Source: a bacterium A37T11
GTDB taxonomy: Bacteria; Bacteroidota; Bacteroidia; Sphingobacteriales; Sphingobacteriaceae
Assembly: GCA_900109895.1 (NCBI GenBank)
Contig: FOBR01000010.1
Location: forward strand, 1-64,000
Direction: 5' to 3'
DNA length: 64,000 nucleotides
Positions 1-8,205 of the stretch are shown here, piece after piece. Position 1 is the first letter of the stretch, and each line of letters begins with the position of its first letter. The notes below the pieces were generated by a model. That model did not search any database and was not told the origin of the DNA. It worked only from the letters and a program-made list of their open reading frames with translations. Made by a program: the position numbers and the translations under genes.

Positions 1-285
1 CTGGACTTCCACTTCAATATGGCTCTATCTGCAGTAAATATTGCTAAGGCTGCCAATTGGCTATCCATACCAAAAGAAGAAAGGGAAGCATTCTCAATGG
101 CTGATATTAAGACAATGAATCACAATGCATTACTATTAGAAACAATTTTTAGCAAGTTTGGTATAAACCCAGACTTACCTAAACCTGCGCAAGCAAGCTT
201 CATCGCCATTAAAAATCAAATGATAATGATGAAAAATCAAAAACATGTCAAAGAACTTATTTTATATGGCACTAAGGCCGCTTAA
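1..285 (+). CDS. IS transposase, C-terminal part (cut by window start)
   Basis: The frame is open from the first base and ends in TAA at 283-285, so only about the last 94 residues are present. The fragment begins LDFHFNMALSAVNIAKAANW and continues with FSMADIKTMNHNALLL. This helical tail resembles the C-terminus of DDE transposases common in Bacteroidota IS elements (IS4-like group), from memory of the family rather than a search. The catalytic DDE core lies outside the window. An ATG at 19 lies inside the frame and is probably not the start. The junction with a truncated receptor gene 60 bases downstream supports a mobile origin. Confidence 0.7.
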   Translation: MDFHFNMALSAVNIAKAANWLSIPKEEREAFSMADIKTMNHNALLLETIFSKFGINPDLPKPAQASFIAIKNQMIMMKNQKHVKELILYGTKAA

Positions 286-312
286 CTATGTGGGTTTTTT
301 AACTAACTATTG

Positions 313-337
313 AAATAAATATTACACTTATTTATTT
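313..337. repeat. AT-only inverted repeat at the IS/receptor junction
   Basis: AAATAAATA at 313-321 is matched by its reverse complement TATTTATTT at 329-337, with a 7-base loop. It could be part of the IS terminal sequence or a weak terminator for the transposase. The pure A/T composition makes chance occurrence plausible. Confidence 0.4.
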
Positions 338-338
338 T

Positions 339-1127
339 AATCAGAATACCAGCGCCACACCGTATGAGCCATCTACGGCAGACAGCAAGTTTACTCCACG
401 CGCCGGGCTGAGCTACTCGTTCACTGCCGATTTTAGTGGATATTTCCTGTATGACCGGTTTTTTCTGCAGAACCCGGGTACTGGTGCTGACGGAAAGGGT
501 TTTGATCCGCTTAATGGAGACAATATAGAGTTTGGGCTTAAGAAAGAATGGTTTGGAGGACGGTGGAATTCGGTGCTGGCTGCATACCGCATTAAAAAGA
601 ACAATGTGCTGGTGACCTCTGATGTGCCTATGGAGGGCGGTGGTTTCTACAGCCGCCAGAGTGGCCAGGCAAATGTAAAGGGCATTGAATTGGATATTCA
701 AGGTGAAATAGCCCCTGGCCTTGGCATCGTGCTTAACTATGCGTATACTGATGCTAAAATAAGTAAGGACAGTGACCCTACAGTGGTCGGCAACCGCCTT
801 CCAGGCACGGCCCGCCATATACAGAATACCTGGCTTAATTACCGTATTCCAACAGGCAAACTGGCCGGCTTAAAAATTTCTGCTGGATACCAATACCAAG
901 TTAAAAGGGTAGCCGGATTGGTGTATGATAAGCAAGAGTACCCATTGGCCGATTATTTCCGGCTGGATGCAGCGCTGGGCTATAGCATAAATCGATTTGA
1001 CATCAACCTGAATGTGAATAACCTGCTTGATAAATACTTGTATGTTGGAGGTAAGTCTGGCAGTTACTATTGGTGGCAGACAGAGCCTGGCCGCAATTTC
1101 AGGCTGGGCTTAGGCTACAGGTTTTAA
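339..1127 (+). pseudogene. TonB-dependent siderophore receptor, 5'-truncated by an IS
   Basis: An open frame running into the IS end encodes about 260 residues of an outer-membrane TonB-dependent receptor beta-barrel. Recognisable pieces are FTPRAGLSYSFTADFSGYF, YRIKKNNVLVTSD, GIELDIQGEIAPGLGIVLNY, NLNVNNLLDKYLY and the final strand ending in aromatic YRF, as expected for an outer-membrane barrel. The best family fit is the ferrichrome/FhuA-like siderophore group. The plug, TonB box, signal peptide and most of the barrel are missing; intact members are usually 700-800 residues. The ATG at 573 is internal and should not be taken as a start. The PepSY gene begins 22 bases downstream, typical of an iron-uptake operon. 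Unless the rest survives left of the IS, this copy should be non-functional. Confidence 0.85.
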
Positions 1128-1149
1128 GCTACTGGATTTAAAATAACCC

Positions 1150-2256
1150 ATGAACCTTAAAAAAGTGATCGGCTGGTTGCATCGGTGGCTCGGACTTTTG
1201 TCCGGGCTACCTGTGTTTATCGTAGCGGTGACCGGTTGTTGCTATGCTTTTCAGGCTGAGATCCAGGAATGGTTGCAGCCCTACCGAAAGGTAGTGCCCG
1301 GGGCTAGTGCTCCCTTGCTGCCCTCACAGATAGGCCGTATAGCTGATAGTCACATGCCTGGCAAGCACATACATGGCATTATTTATGGCAAACCGGATCG
1401 GGCGGTACAGGCGATGTATTGGAAAGACCAGGCGTATTATGACCTGGTTTTTTTAAACCCGTATACAGGCCGGGTTTTGCAAGTTAAAGACATGAAGCAC
1501 AGTTTTTTCCCCTGGATACTGGAAGGGCATGAGTTTCTGTGGCTGCCGCCGGCCATTGGCAGACTTGTGGTGGCCTCGGCAACGCTTATTTTCTTTGTAT
1601 TGCTGCTTAGTGGACTGTACTTGTGGTGGCCTCGCAACAAAGCGGGCAAGAAGCAACGTTTTCGTATTAAGAAGGGTGTGCGGTGGAAGCGCCGGAATTA
1701 TGACCTGCACAACGTGTTGGGATTTTATGTCTTTTCTATTGCGGCCATTCTTGCCTTAAGTGGCTTGTTGTTTGGCTTTGATTGGTTTGTTAATGGTGCT
1801 TATTATGCCTTGTCTGGAGGTCATAAAATGCAGCCCTACTTTGACCCGGGGTCAGATACAACGGCAATGCCTACGGATGATTTGCCCCCGGTAGATAGGG
1901 TATATCTGCAAATGGGTAAGGAATATCCAAAGGCAGAAGTGGTGCAGTTGTATTTTCCCCAAAACAAACGTTCTGCTGTGGATGCGAGTGCAAACCCGGA
2001 TGCCTCCACCTATTGGAAGGTGGACTACCGATATTGGGACCAGCACAGTGGAAAAGAAATACCGTCGCAGCACTTATGGAAACGCCTTAGCCAGGCCAAT
2101 GGAGGAGATTTGCTGATCCGGATGGCTTACGATATCCACGTGGGAGGCATCGCTGGTTTGCCTGGCAAATGCCTGGCTTTTTTTGCCAGCTTGTTAATTG
2201 CTTCGCTTCCCATTACCGGAGCTTTTATCTGGTGGGGTAGGGGAAAGAAACGGTAG
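1150..2256 (+). CDS. PepSY-associated transmembrane protein (PiuB-like)
   Basis: This 368-residue inner-membrane protein has the PepSY_TM layout. It opens with KKVIGWLHRWLGLLSGLPVF and a first membrane helix, followed by a periplasmic loop, helices near residues 130-155 and 190-215, a second large periplasmic region, and a last helix near 345-362 ending in WWGRGKKR. Such proteins sit next to TonB-dependent siderophore receptors and are thought to act in periplasmic iron-siderophore handling or reduction; their biochemistry is not well settled. The gene follows the truncated receptor by 22 bases and was probably cotranscribed with it, so the IS may reduce or redirect its expression. The frame itself is intact. 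Confidence 0.85.
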   Translation: MNLKKVIGWLHRWLGLLSGLPVFIVAVTGCCYAFQAEIQEWLQPYRKVVPGASAPLLPSQIGRIADSHMPGKHIHGIIYGKPDRAVQAMYWKDQAYYDLVFLNPYTGRVLQVKDMKHSFFPWILEGHEFLWLPPAIGRLVVASATLIFFVLLLSGLYLWWPRNKAGKKQRFRIKKGVRWKRRNYDLHNVLGFYVFSIAAILALSGLLFGFDWFVNGAYYALSGGHKMQPYFDPGSDTTAMPTDDLPPVDRVYLQMGKEYPKAEVVQLYFPQNKRSAVDASANPDASTYWKVDYRYWDQHSGKEIPSQHLWKRLSQANGGDLLIRMAYDIHVGGIAGLPGKCLAFFASLLIASLPITGAFIWWGRGKKR

Positions 2257-2266
2257 GGGTGAATTG

Positions 2267-2378
2267 TTATCGTCTCCCGATTTCTTCCAAATTTAAACCC
2301 GTATAGGAAGCCACCTTGTCAATTTGCTCGCCGGATTTCAGCAAGGAATCTATTCTGGTAACGGTGTATGCCGGGGAC
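2267..2378 (-). pseudogene. Possible remnant of a protein C-terminus
   Basis: The minus strand reads about 35 codons without a stop, including RIDSLLKSGEQIDKVASY, before TAA at 2267-2269. The amino acid composition is protein-like, but a stop lies immediately upstream and no start is visible. I do not recognise the family. It may be decayed coding sequence between the iron locus and the oxidoreductase operon, or a chance open stretch. Confidence 0.25.
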
Positions 2379-2426
2379 TATATGTTTTTTATGACCGATA
2401 ATGAGAAAGTATATCTACAAAGATAT

Positions 2427-3446
2427 TCACCACTTCACCGCGATTTTACCAGGTACCAGCCCTAATTTTAAGGCATGATGGGCATCGGCTAATTGTGATA
2501 TAGGGAATACTTGACCATCAAGCGGCCTGAGCTCACCTTCGTTAAATAATTGAATAGATTGCGCCATGCAGGTATGAACTACGTGGGGTTTGTGGTCTGC
2601 CAACCGTAGCATATTGACACCAATGAGCCCATATCCCTCCAGCAGGAAAGGTGCTGGGTGGTAAAGTCCAAACGAAAGCCCGAAGGCTATGAGCTTAAAA
2701 ATATTAGTGGCATTGGTTCCTTGAGAGCCTCCGTAACCGACTACCCGCCCGCCCGGAGCCAGGTTATTCATGCCTTTTCGAATATATGATCCGCCGGCCG
2801 AATCAAATAGGATATCAATACCCCGATAGCCTTCGTATTGCTGGTATTGGTCAAATACGTCACCTTTACTGCGGTTTAGTACCCCATCGGCACCCAGATT
2901 CAGGATAATATGTTCTTTGGTTTCGCTACTGACGATGCCATAAACTATAGCCTTGCGGCGTTTGGCTAACTGCAGGACTAATGACCCGACACCTCCGGCT
3001 GCAGCTGTAATGATGACCCGCTCTCCTTCATAGATGCTGGATACTTCTTCAGCACAGTACCAGGCTGTGGCAGCTTGCGTTGCCAGGGCAAGGGCTATAC
3101 TGGGCTTTGTGTTCTCTGGGATGCCGGCGGCAGCCTGTTGACCGGTTACGGCATATTCGGCATATCCTCCAAAACGGGTCATGGCGGTTACATAGTCGCC
3201 TACTTGGTGCTGGTTTACATCTTTGCCAACAGCCACCACGTGGCCACAAACGTCATAACCCAATACGGATGGGAGGGGAGGAGCATCGCGATATTTTCCT
3301 TGAATGGCCATAATATCGGCATAATTTAGCCCAAAAGCCGTTACTTGAATCAATATTTCGTCATCGCCCGGTTCGGGTCGGGGCAGTTCCCTGATTTCAA
3401 AAGCTCTATCTGCCGGACCTGTACGTACCAACACGGCGGCTTGCAT
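2427..3446 (-). CDS. Zinc-independent MDR oxidoreductase (quinone reductase-like)
   Basis: This 339-residue medium-chain dehydrogenase/reductase has the N-terminal GroES-like fold (GYDVCGHVVAVG near residue 65) and a Rossmann nucleotide site with AAAGGVGSLVLQLAK near residue 150. It lacks the structural zinc cysteine cluster, which places it with the quinone oxidoreductase/VAT1-like branch. The likely reaction is NADPH-dependent reduction of quinones or enones; the substrate cannot be told from sequence. It is the last gene of a minus-strand set and starts 5 bases after the dapA stop, suggesting translational coupling. A specific link to lysine synthesis is not implied. Confidence 0.88.
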   Translation of the reverse strand: MQAAVLVRTGPADRAFEIRELPRPEPGDDEILIQVTAFGLNYADIMAIQGKYRDAPPLPSVLGYDVCGHVVAVGKDVNQHQVGDYVTAMTRFGGYAEYAVTGQQAAAGIPENTKPSIALALATQAATAWYCAEEVSSIYEGERVIITAAAGGVGSLVLQLAKRRKAIVYGIVSSETKEHIILNLGADGVLNRSKGDVFDQYQQYEGYRGIDILFDSAGGSYIRKGMNNLAPGGRVVGYGGSQGTNATNIFKLIAFGLSFGLYHPAPFLLEGYGLIGVNMLRLADHKPHVVHTCMAQSIQLFNEGELRPLDGQVFPISQLADAHHALKLGLVPGKIAVKW

Positions 3447-3451
3447 GTTGG

Positions 3452-4327
3452 CTAGAATTGAGACAGCTCATCAGTGATGAGTTGGCGGGTTTGGGCACTG
3501 ACAGGAACTAAAGGCAGTCGGATGTGATCTTCGCAGATTCCTTTTTGCCGAAGGATTTCTTTAACACCGGCCGGATTGCCTTCTACAAAGCAAAGTTCTG
3601 TAATGCGAAGCAATTGTTGATGCACGGCGCGTGCCTGCAGGTAGTCATTCCCGGTACATAGGTTTGCAAGTCTGCTCACCAAATCTGGAAAGGCATTGCC
3701 CACTACAGATATAATACCCGCAGCCCCCAGGGCCATCATGGGGAGTGTGACAGGGTCATCACCCGATATGAGCAGGAAATCTTGGGGTTTGTCGCGCATG
3801 ATCTTGCTAAACTGATCAAAATTTCCGCAGGCATCTTTGATGGCTACCACATTTTCAAAATCGTTTGCCAACCTGATAGTGGTGTCTGCGCTGATGTTAC
3901 TACCTGTGCGTCCTGGTACATTATATAAAATAACCGGAAGTGGGGATGCTTTAGCTACCTGTGCGTAATGCTGATAGATGCCTTGCTGGGTAGGTTTATT
4001 ATAGTAAGGGCTTACAGACAATACGGCAATATAACCGCTTAGGTCATAGTTTTGCAATTCATGAACCACTTCAGTTGTGTTATTGCCGCCAATGCCGGCA
4101 ACCAATGGGATACGACCGGCTACTTTTGCTGCGGTGTATTTCCAGATGGCCTCTTTTTCCTTTGATGAGAGTGTGGCGCTTTCGCCAGTGGTGCCTAAAG
4201 AAACGAGGTAATGCATACCTCCGCTGATTTGGTGCTCTATGAGCCTGCCCAAGGCATCGAAGTCTACTTCGCCATCAGCGGTAAAAGGGGTGATCAGGGC
4301 AACCCCTGCCCCGTACAGTTGATTCAT
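3452..4327 (-). CDS. dapA: 4-hydroxy-tetrahydrodipicolinate synthase
   Basis: DapA condenses pyruvate with aspartate semialdehyde, the first committed step to diaminopimelate and lysine. The 291-residue TIM barrel is full length. The Schiff-base lysine lies in VAIKDACG (K164), the catalytic tyrosine in ILYNVPGRT (Y135), and the substrate-binding GTTGES motif near residues 45-50. It sits between a JmjC/cupin protein (12-base gap upstream) and an oxidoreductase (5-base gap downstream), so all three are probably one transcript. The product feeds the peptidoglycan precursor pathway whose later genes lie at the right end of the window. Confidence 0.97.
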   Translation of the reverse strand: MNQLYGAGVALITPFTADGEVDFDALGRLIEHQISGGMHYLVSLGTTGESATLSSKEKEAIWKYTAAKVAGRIPLVAGIGGNNTTEVVHELQNYDLSGYIAVLSVSPYYNKPTQQGIYQHYAQVAKASPLPVILYNVPGRTGSNISADTTIRLANDFENVVAIKDACGNFDQFSKIMRDKPQDFLLISGDDPVTLPMMALGAAGIISVVGNAFPDLVSRLANLCTGNDYLQARAVHQQLLRITELCFVEGNPAGVKEILRQKGICEDHIRLPLVPVSAQTRQLITDELSQF

Positions 4328-4339
4328 GTGTTTGAAAGT

Positions 4340-5212
4340 TTAGAGGGCTTTGACTTTTTTAAGGGCGCTTTCAGCGCGTTTATTAGCCTGTTCAATCTTA
4401 TAATGATACCATTTGTCTTTAAATATTTTGCGCATGGTATTGTCAAAATGCCGTGTTATAACCAGGTTGCGGAATCCACGCCACTTATCCATAGGACTCG
4501 ATGGCAATGCGCGTACACTGATAGAATAACCTTCGGTGACATATTGGATATAATGCCACCAACCTGATGGCATATATAAGGTGTCACCGGGATGAATTTC
4601 TGCTTCATAGCCGTCCAACAATTTTAACGCCGGAAATTTTTCGTAATCGGGGTTTTTAATATTGGCGATACTGTGAAAGTTGAAGGGCAGCTTATATAAT
4701 AGCACAGATTGTTCTAAGGGAAATAACCACACGCGCTTGATACCTTTATATTGGGTTATAAATACGTGCGACATATCAATGTCGTAATGATTGCGGGTGC
4801 TTGACCCTTCTCCTCCCCAGAAGATAAATGGCAGCCACTGAAGGACCCGTCCTCCCGTTACATCGTTATAGATAAGATCATGGTTTAGCTCTGGTTTGAT
4901 CTTCATAAGATTGAACAGGAAGATACGCAGGTCTGTAGGGCCTTTTTCAATCAGGTCCAAATATTCACCAAATTTCATCTTGGTAACGGGGGCGCTGGAA
5001 GCCCTGTCATTGGATGAATCTTCTTTCCCATGTAGGGATATCACGGTGTCTCCGGCTATTTCCTTGAAATAATCATAGCTCCATTTTGTAAAAGCTGGAC
5101 TGTCTTTACTAACAAAATCTTCTAATATAACAGGAACTCCCTTGTTTAAATAGTTTGCCGTAAAGTCAGCAACGCTGATTCCGGAGACTCTTTCAGTTTT
5201 TTTTAATTGCAC
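4340..5212 (-). CDS. Cupin-like/JmjC-type Fe(II) 2-oxoglutarate oxygenase
   Basis: This 290-residue protein matches the Cupin_8/JmjC-like family. The iron ligands are visible as HYD in TRNHYDIDMSHVF near residue 145 and a distal histidine in MPSGWWHYIQYV near residue 220. A lysine-rich C-terminus follows. Family members are Fe(II)/2-oxoglutarate-dependent hydroxylases acting on proteins or small molecules; the substrate here is unknown. It is the first gene of the minus-strand operon with dapA and the MDR oxidoreductase, and is divergent from the MarR regulator across 184 bases, so the regulator could act on it. Confidence 0.82.
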   Translation of the reverse strand: MQLKKTERVSGISVADFTANYLNKGVPVILEDFVSKDSPAFTKWSYDYFKEIAGDTVISLHGKEDSSNDRASSAPVTKMKFGEYLDLIEKGPTDLRIFLFNLMKIKPELNHDLIYNDVTGGRVLQWLPFIFWGGEGSSTRNHYDIDMSHVFITQYKGIKRVWLFPLEQSVLLYKLPFNFHSIANIKNPDYEKFPALKLLDGYEAEIHPGDTLYMPSGWWHYIQYVTEGYSISVRALPSSPMDKWRGFRNLVITRHFDNTMRKIFKDKWYHYKIEQANKRAESALKKVKAL

Positions 5213-5339
5213 GACTTAAAAAATTTAGATCAAATAAGCCAATTTACAAACATAGGCAATCTTTGTAAAAAAAACACATTTGTTATTTTCATATCGGGGT
5301 AAAGATACATATTGTAGCTTATATCTTTTTTTTAATAGG

Positions 5340-5371
5340 TTTGTTTTGTTTAAATGTATATGCTAAATTTG
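5340..5371 (+). promoter_or_regulatory. Bacteroidota-type promoter for the marR gene
   Basis: TTTG at 5340-5343 is followed after 20 bases by TAAATTTG at 5364-5371, a full match to the Bacteroidota -33/-7 consensus (TTTG, then TAnnTTTG). The predicted transcript would start near 5378, leaving a leader of about 20 bases before the ATG at 5397. Confidence 0.6.
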
Positions 5372-5384
5372 CTATGCAAGCATA
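5359..5384. promoter_or_regulatory. Candidate MarR operator
   Basis: TATGC-AA-GCATA at 5373-5384 is a perfect palindrome with a 2-base centre, and another TATGC half-site lies at 5359-5363. The elements overlap the predicted -7 box and transcription start of the MarR gene, the usual position for autorepression. Binding is inferred. Confidence 0.4.
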
Positions 5385-5396
5385 ATAAAAAGTGAT

Positions 5397-5828
5397 ATGA
5401 GCGATAATACTGTCGATTACTATTTAAAGACGACTTGGCAGTCAATAGCAAATAAGTATAATCAAATAGCTGCCGAGTACCAAATAACACAGGCTAATGG
5501 ATTTGTGCTGATCAATATACATAGCGATGGTACGCCCGTTTCAAAAATTGCTTCATTACTTGGGGTAAAAACTACAAGTTTGTCCAGAATGCTTAGCAAC
5601 ATGGAAGTGCAGGGTTGGATTTACCGACAAATAGATCCGGATGATAAGCGGTCTGTAAGGGTTTTCCTGACTGATGAAGGTTTAAAAAAACGCGCTTTGG
5701 TAAAAGATGTGGTTCGGCAATTTAGTAATTATTTGGATGAGCATATTAGCAAAACGGAGCGCGTACGCCTCATTAAGTTATTAAAGCGCCTCAATCAGCT
5801 AGCGCTTAACTATAAGCCCGAAGCATAG
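5397..5828 (+). CDS. MarR family transcriptional regulator
   Basis: This 143-residue winged-helix regulator has the family's usual length. Recognisable parts are the helix-turn-helix region (SKIASLLGVKTTSLSRMLSN, residues about 48-67) and the wing signature IDPDDKRSVRVFLTDEG at about 80-96. The ends are helical for dimerisation. MarR proteins generally repress neighbouring genes and release DNA on ligand binding. A palindrome over its own promoter suggests autoregulation; the divergent cupin-dapA operon and the downstream hemA gene are possible targets. The ligand is unknown. Confidence 0.9.
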   Translation: MSDNTVDYYLKTTWQSIANKYNQIAAEYQITQANGFVLINIHSDGTPVSKIASLLGVKTTSLSRMLSNMEVQGWIYRQIDPDDKRSVRVFLTDEGLKKRALVKDVVRQFSNYLDEHISKTERVRLIKLLKRLNQLALNYKPEA

Positions 5829-5882
5829 TGTATTATTTATAAGCATTCTAAATACTTAGATCTTACATGGCTTTTACATGGT

Positions 5883-5918
5883 TTTGACAGTGCCCTCATT
5901 GCTTAAATTGTACTTTTG
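5883..5918 (+). promoter_or_regulatory. Candidate hemA promoter
   Basis: TACTTTTG at 5911-5918 matches the TAnnTTTG -7 box exactly. A TTTG at 5883-5886 lies 24 bases upstream, slightly farther than ideal. Transcription would start near 5925, about 27 bases before the TTG start codon of hemA. Confidence 0.55.
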
Positions 5919-5951
5919 CTCAGTTAATATTTAACGAGGATCGATAGCGTC

Positions 5952-7187
5952 TTGGAAAACCTTAAAGTAATTGCTTTTACTCACCAGCATGTGCAGCTGA
6001 AGGATTTGGGAAATCTGGTTATTTGTAATGAATCGCTGGAAGAACGCTTGTTAAGAGTGAAGAATAATTTCGATATTCCTGAGATATTTTATATTGGCAC
6101 GTGTAATCGTGTAGAATTTGTCTTTTATGGTGCGCATAAACTAACTGCTGATTTTATTAGGGAGTTTATGCATGAGCTAAATTTTTGTGTTCCTGCTGAA
6201 AGGTTGGATAGTTATCTTGGACAGGTAAATACCTATGAGGGCATGGATGCGCTTAATCACTTATTTCGAATGTCATGCTCACTTGAAAGCTTGGTAGTTG
6301 GCGAAAAGGAGATATTGGCGCAGGTAAGAAAAGCTTATGAACGGTGCCGGGCAAGTGGCTTTACCGGTGACTTTATGCGGATGATGATGACGCAGCTGGT
6401 AAAAACGGCTAAAGAGGTTTATACGCATACGAAAATTGCGCGCAATCCGGTATCTGTTGTTTCCTTGGCTTACCGCAAATTGAAGGAATTTAAATTGGAA
6501 GAAAATCCGCGTATCCTTATCATTGGTGCCGGCGAAACTAATCAACATATTGCTAAATATCTGCAAAAACATCAATTTAACAATTTTGTTGTATTTAATC
6601 GCACGCTTTCAAAAGCACAAGCATTGGCTTCCGAATTAAAAGGTAGGGCTTTTGGTTTGGATGAGCTGGCCTCCTACAGAGGTGGTTTTGATATTATCAT
6701 TACCTGTACTGGCGCTACATATCCTGTAATTACCAGTGATGTGTATCAATCTTTGCTTAATGGCGAAACGAACAAGAAAGTGATTCTTGACTTGGCGGTA
6801 CCAAACGATACTGCTGCAAGTGTGCTGGAATCAAATCCGGTATATTATATTCAAGTAGCCGACCTGCAAGCGGTTGCTTCTAAGAATTTGCAGGATAGGT
6901 ACGCTGAGCTTGAAAACGCTAACCTCATTATCCGGGAAAATATCACTGAGTTTTTACCCTTGTTAAAACAACGCCGGGTAGAAGTAGCCATGCGCTGCGT
7001 GCCCGAAAAGGTTAAAGAGATCAAATCTATGGCCCTCAATACGGTTTTTGCTAATGAAGTAAGCTGCTTGGATGCTAACTCACGGGAAGTCCTGGAGAAA
7101 GTGATCAACTATATGGAGAAAAAATACATCAGTGTTCCTATGATCATGGCAAAAGACATCTTAATAAAAAACATCGAATCAGAATAA
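5952..7187 (+). CDS. hemA: Glutamyl-tRNA reductase
   Basis: HemA reduces glutamyl-tRNA to glutamate-1-semialdehyde, the entry step of the C5 tetrapyrrole pathway. At 411 residues it is full length. The nucleophilic cysteine is in YIGTCNRVEF (C51), the NADPH-binding motif IIGAGETNQHI follows near residue 190, and a helical dimerisation domain closes the protein. The start is TTG at 5952, preceded by a purine-rich AACGAGGA; no ATG in this frame gives a proper N-terminus. It heads a run with DUF4271 and hemD. hemC is not in the window. Confidence 0.95.
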   Translation: MENLKVIAFTHQHVQLKDLGNLVICNESLEERLLRVKNNFDIPEIFYIGTCNRVEFVFYGAHKLTADFIREFMHELNFCVPAERLDSYLGQVNTYEGMDALNHLFRMSCSLESLVVGEKEILAQVRKAYERCRASGFTGDFMRMMMTQLVKTAKEVYTHTKIARNPVSVVSLAYRKLKEFKLEENPRILIIGAGETNQHIAKYLQKHQFNNFVVFNRTLSKAQALASELKGRAFGLDELASYRGGFDIIITCTGATYPVITSDVYQSLLNGETNKKVILDLAVPNDTAASVLESNPVYYIQVADLQAVASKNLQDRYAELENANLIIRENITEFLPLLKQRRVEVAMRCVPEKVKEIKSMALNTVFANEVSCLDANSREVLEKVINYMEKKYISVPMIMAKDILIKNIESE

Positions 7188-7221
7188 ATTTGCTTAGGTT
7201 TGCAACTGGTAGGATGTCGCC

Positions 7222-8190
7222 ATGTTGTTTAGAAGCTTAATTTCCATATTTTTTCTTCATTTTGCCTTATCTGCCTCTTCGCAAACTATTCCTGCCCATT
7301 TATTGATGCCGTCAAAAACCGATTCTATTAGGCAGGCAAGGAAACTAACAGAAAAAAGGATACAGGATTCCATTAGCAGAATACAAGATTCTCTGCAGTT
7401 TTTGTGGGTTAAGGCTCCGGACCCAAACAGAACCAATCTTTTCCTGGATAGTTTGCGCGATACGTTGCAGATTAAAGAAGTCAAAGTCTTAAAATGGGCT
7501 CTTAACACCAAAAATGGAATGGTTAGCGATGTAAAAGAGCAAATAAAACCAAAACGTGAGCGGTGGATTCTTTTGGTGATAGGCGGCTTGCTGTTATTTT
7601 TTGCTATTCTTAAACATACGTTTTCTAATGAAGTAATGGCAATTGCGGAAGCATTTTTTAGTAATCGAACGCTCGGCCAGATTAATAAAGAAGACAACTT
7701 GTTTACATCCTGGGCATTTGTATTTCTTTATATATTGTTTGGGTTTACCATTGGCATGTTTATGTTTTTGGCAGGTGCATATTATAAGCCAGGAGTTGGT
7801 GGTCATAGAATAAACGAGTATCTTAGCTATACATTTTTTGTTTTATTGCTTTTTACGCTCAAAATTATCATTACCAGGCTTATCGGCTTTATTTTTGGAA
7901 TACAGCGCCTGGTTCGCGAGTATGTTTCTATTTTATATTTGAGTTATTTTAATGCGGCTTTATTGTTTCTTCCGCTGGTCATGGTATTAAGTTTGGTACC
8001 ACAGAGGCAGATGTATACTTGCCTGTTATTGGCAATGGCCCTTTTTGTTATAATGCTCGTTTTTCAGCTATTCAGGGCCACCAGAAGCATTTTAAATACC
8101 TACCGGTTTTCAAAGTTTTATTTATTTATTTATCTTTGCACCCTCGAAATAGGTCCAGTACTGGTTTTAATCAAGGTACTTGGGGTATAA
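7222..8190 (+). CDS. DUF4271 membrane protein
   Basis: This 322-residue protein has an N-terminal signal-like segment, a hydrophilic region to about residue 110, and then about seven hydrophobic helices (for example WILLVIGGLLLFFAIL and the last at YLFIYLCTLEIGPVLVLIKV). It matches the Bacteroidota DUF4271 family, which regularly precedes hemD. No function is established. It lies between hemA (34 bases) and hemD (15 bases) and is probably cotranscribed, so a link to haem or membrane redox physiology is possible but inferred from context only. Confidence 0.8.
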   Translation: MLFRSLISIFFLHFALSASSQTIPAHLLMPSKTDSIRQARKLTEKRIQDSISRIQDSLQFLWVKAPDPNRTNLFLDSLRDTLQIKEVKVLKWALNTKNGMVSDVKEQIKPKRERWILLVIGGLLLFFAILKHTFSNEVMAIAEAFFSNRTLGQINKEDNLFTSWAFVFLYILFGFTIGMFMFLAGAYYKPGVGGHRINEYLSYTFFVLLLFTLKIIITRLIGFIFGIQRLVREYVSILYLSYFNAALLFLPLVMVLSLVPQRQMYTCLLLAMALFVIMLVFQLFRATRSILNTYRFSKFYLFIYLCTLEIGPVLVLIKVLGV

Positions 8191-8205
8191 CCTAAAAATT
8201 AAAAC

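Larger units (their letters stand above)
1..340 (+). mobile_element. Right end of an insertion sequence
   Basis: The transposase tail plus about 55 AT-rich bases separate the window start from receptor coding sequence, which becomes recognisable at about 340-345. The left end, the partner terminal inverted repeat and the target duplication lie outside the window, so the exact boundary is inferred. The family assignment is tentative. Confidence 0.55.

Noticed and set aside
303-818. A 171-codon open frame on the minus strand
   Set aside because: It is antisense to the receptor and has no protein-like features; the plus frame is clearly the coding one.
573-1127. A separate 184-residue receptor gene starting at 573
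   Set aside because: The frame is open upstream with clear receptor sequence from about 345, so the ATG at 573 is internal to the truncated gene.
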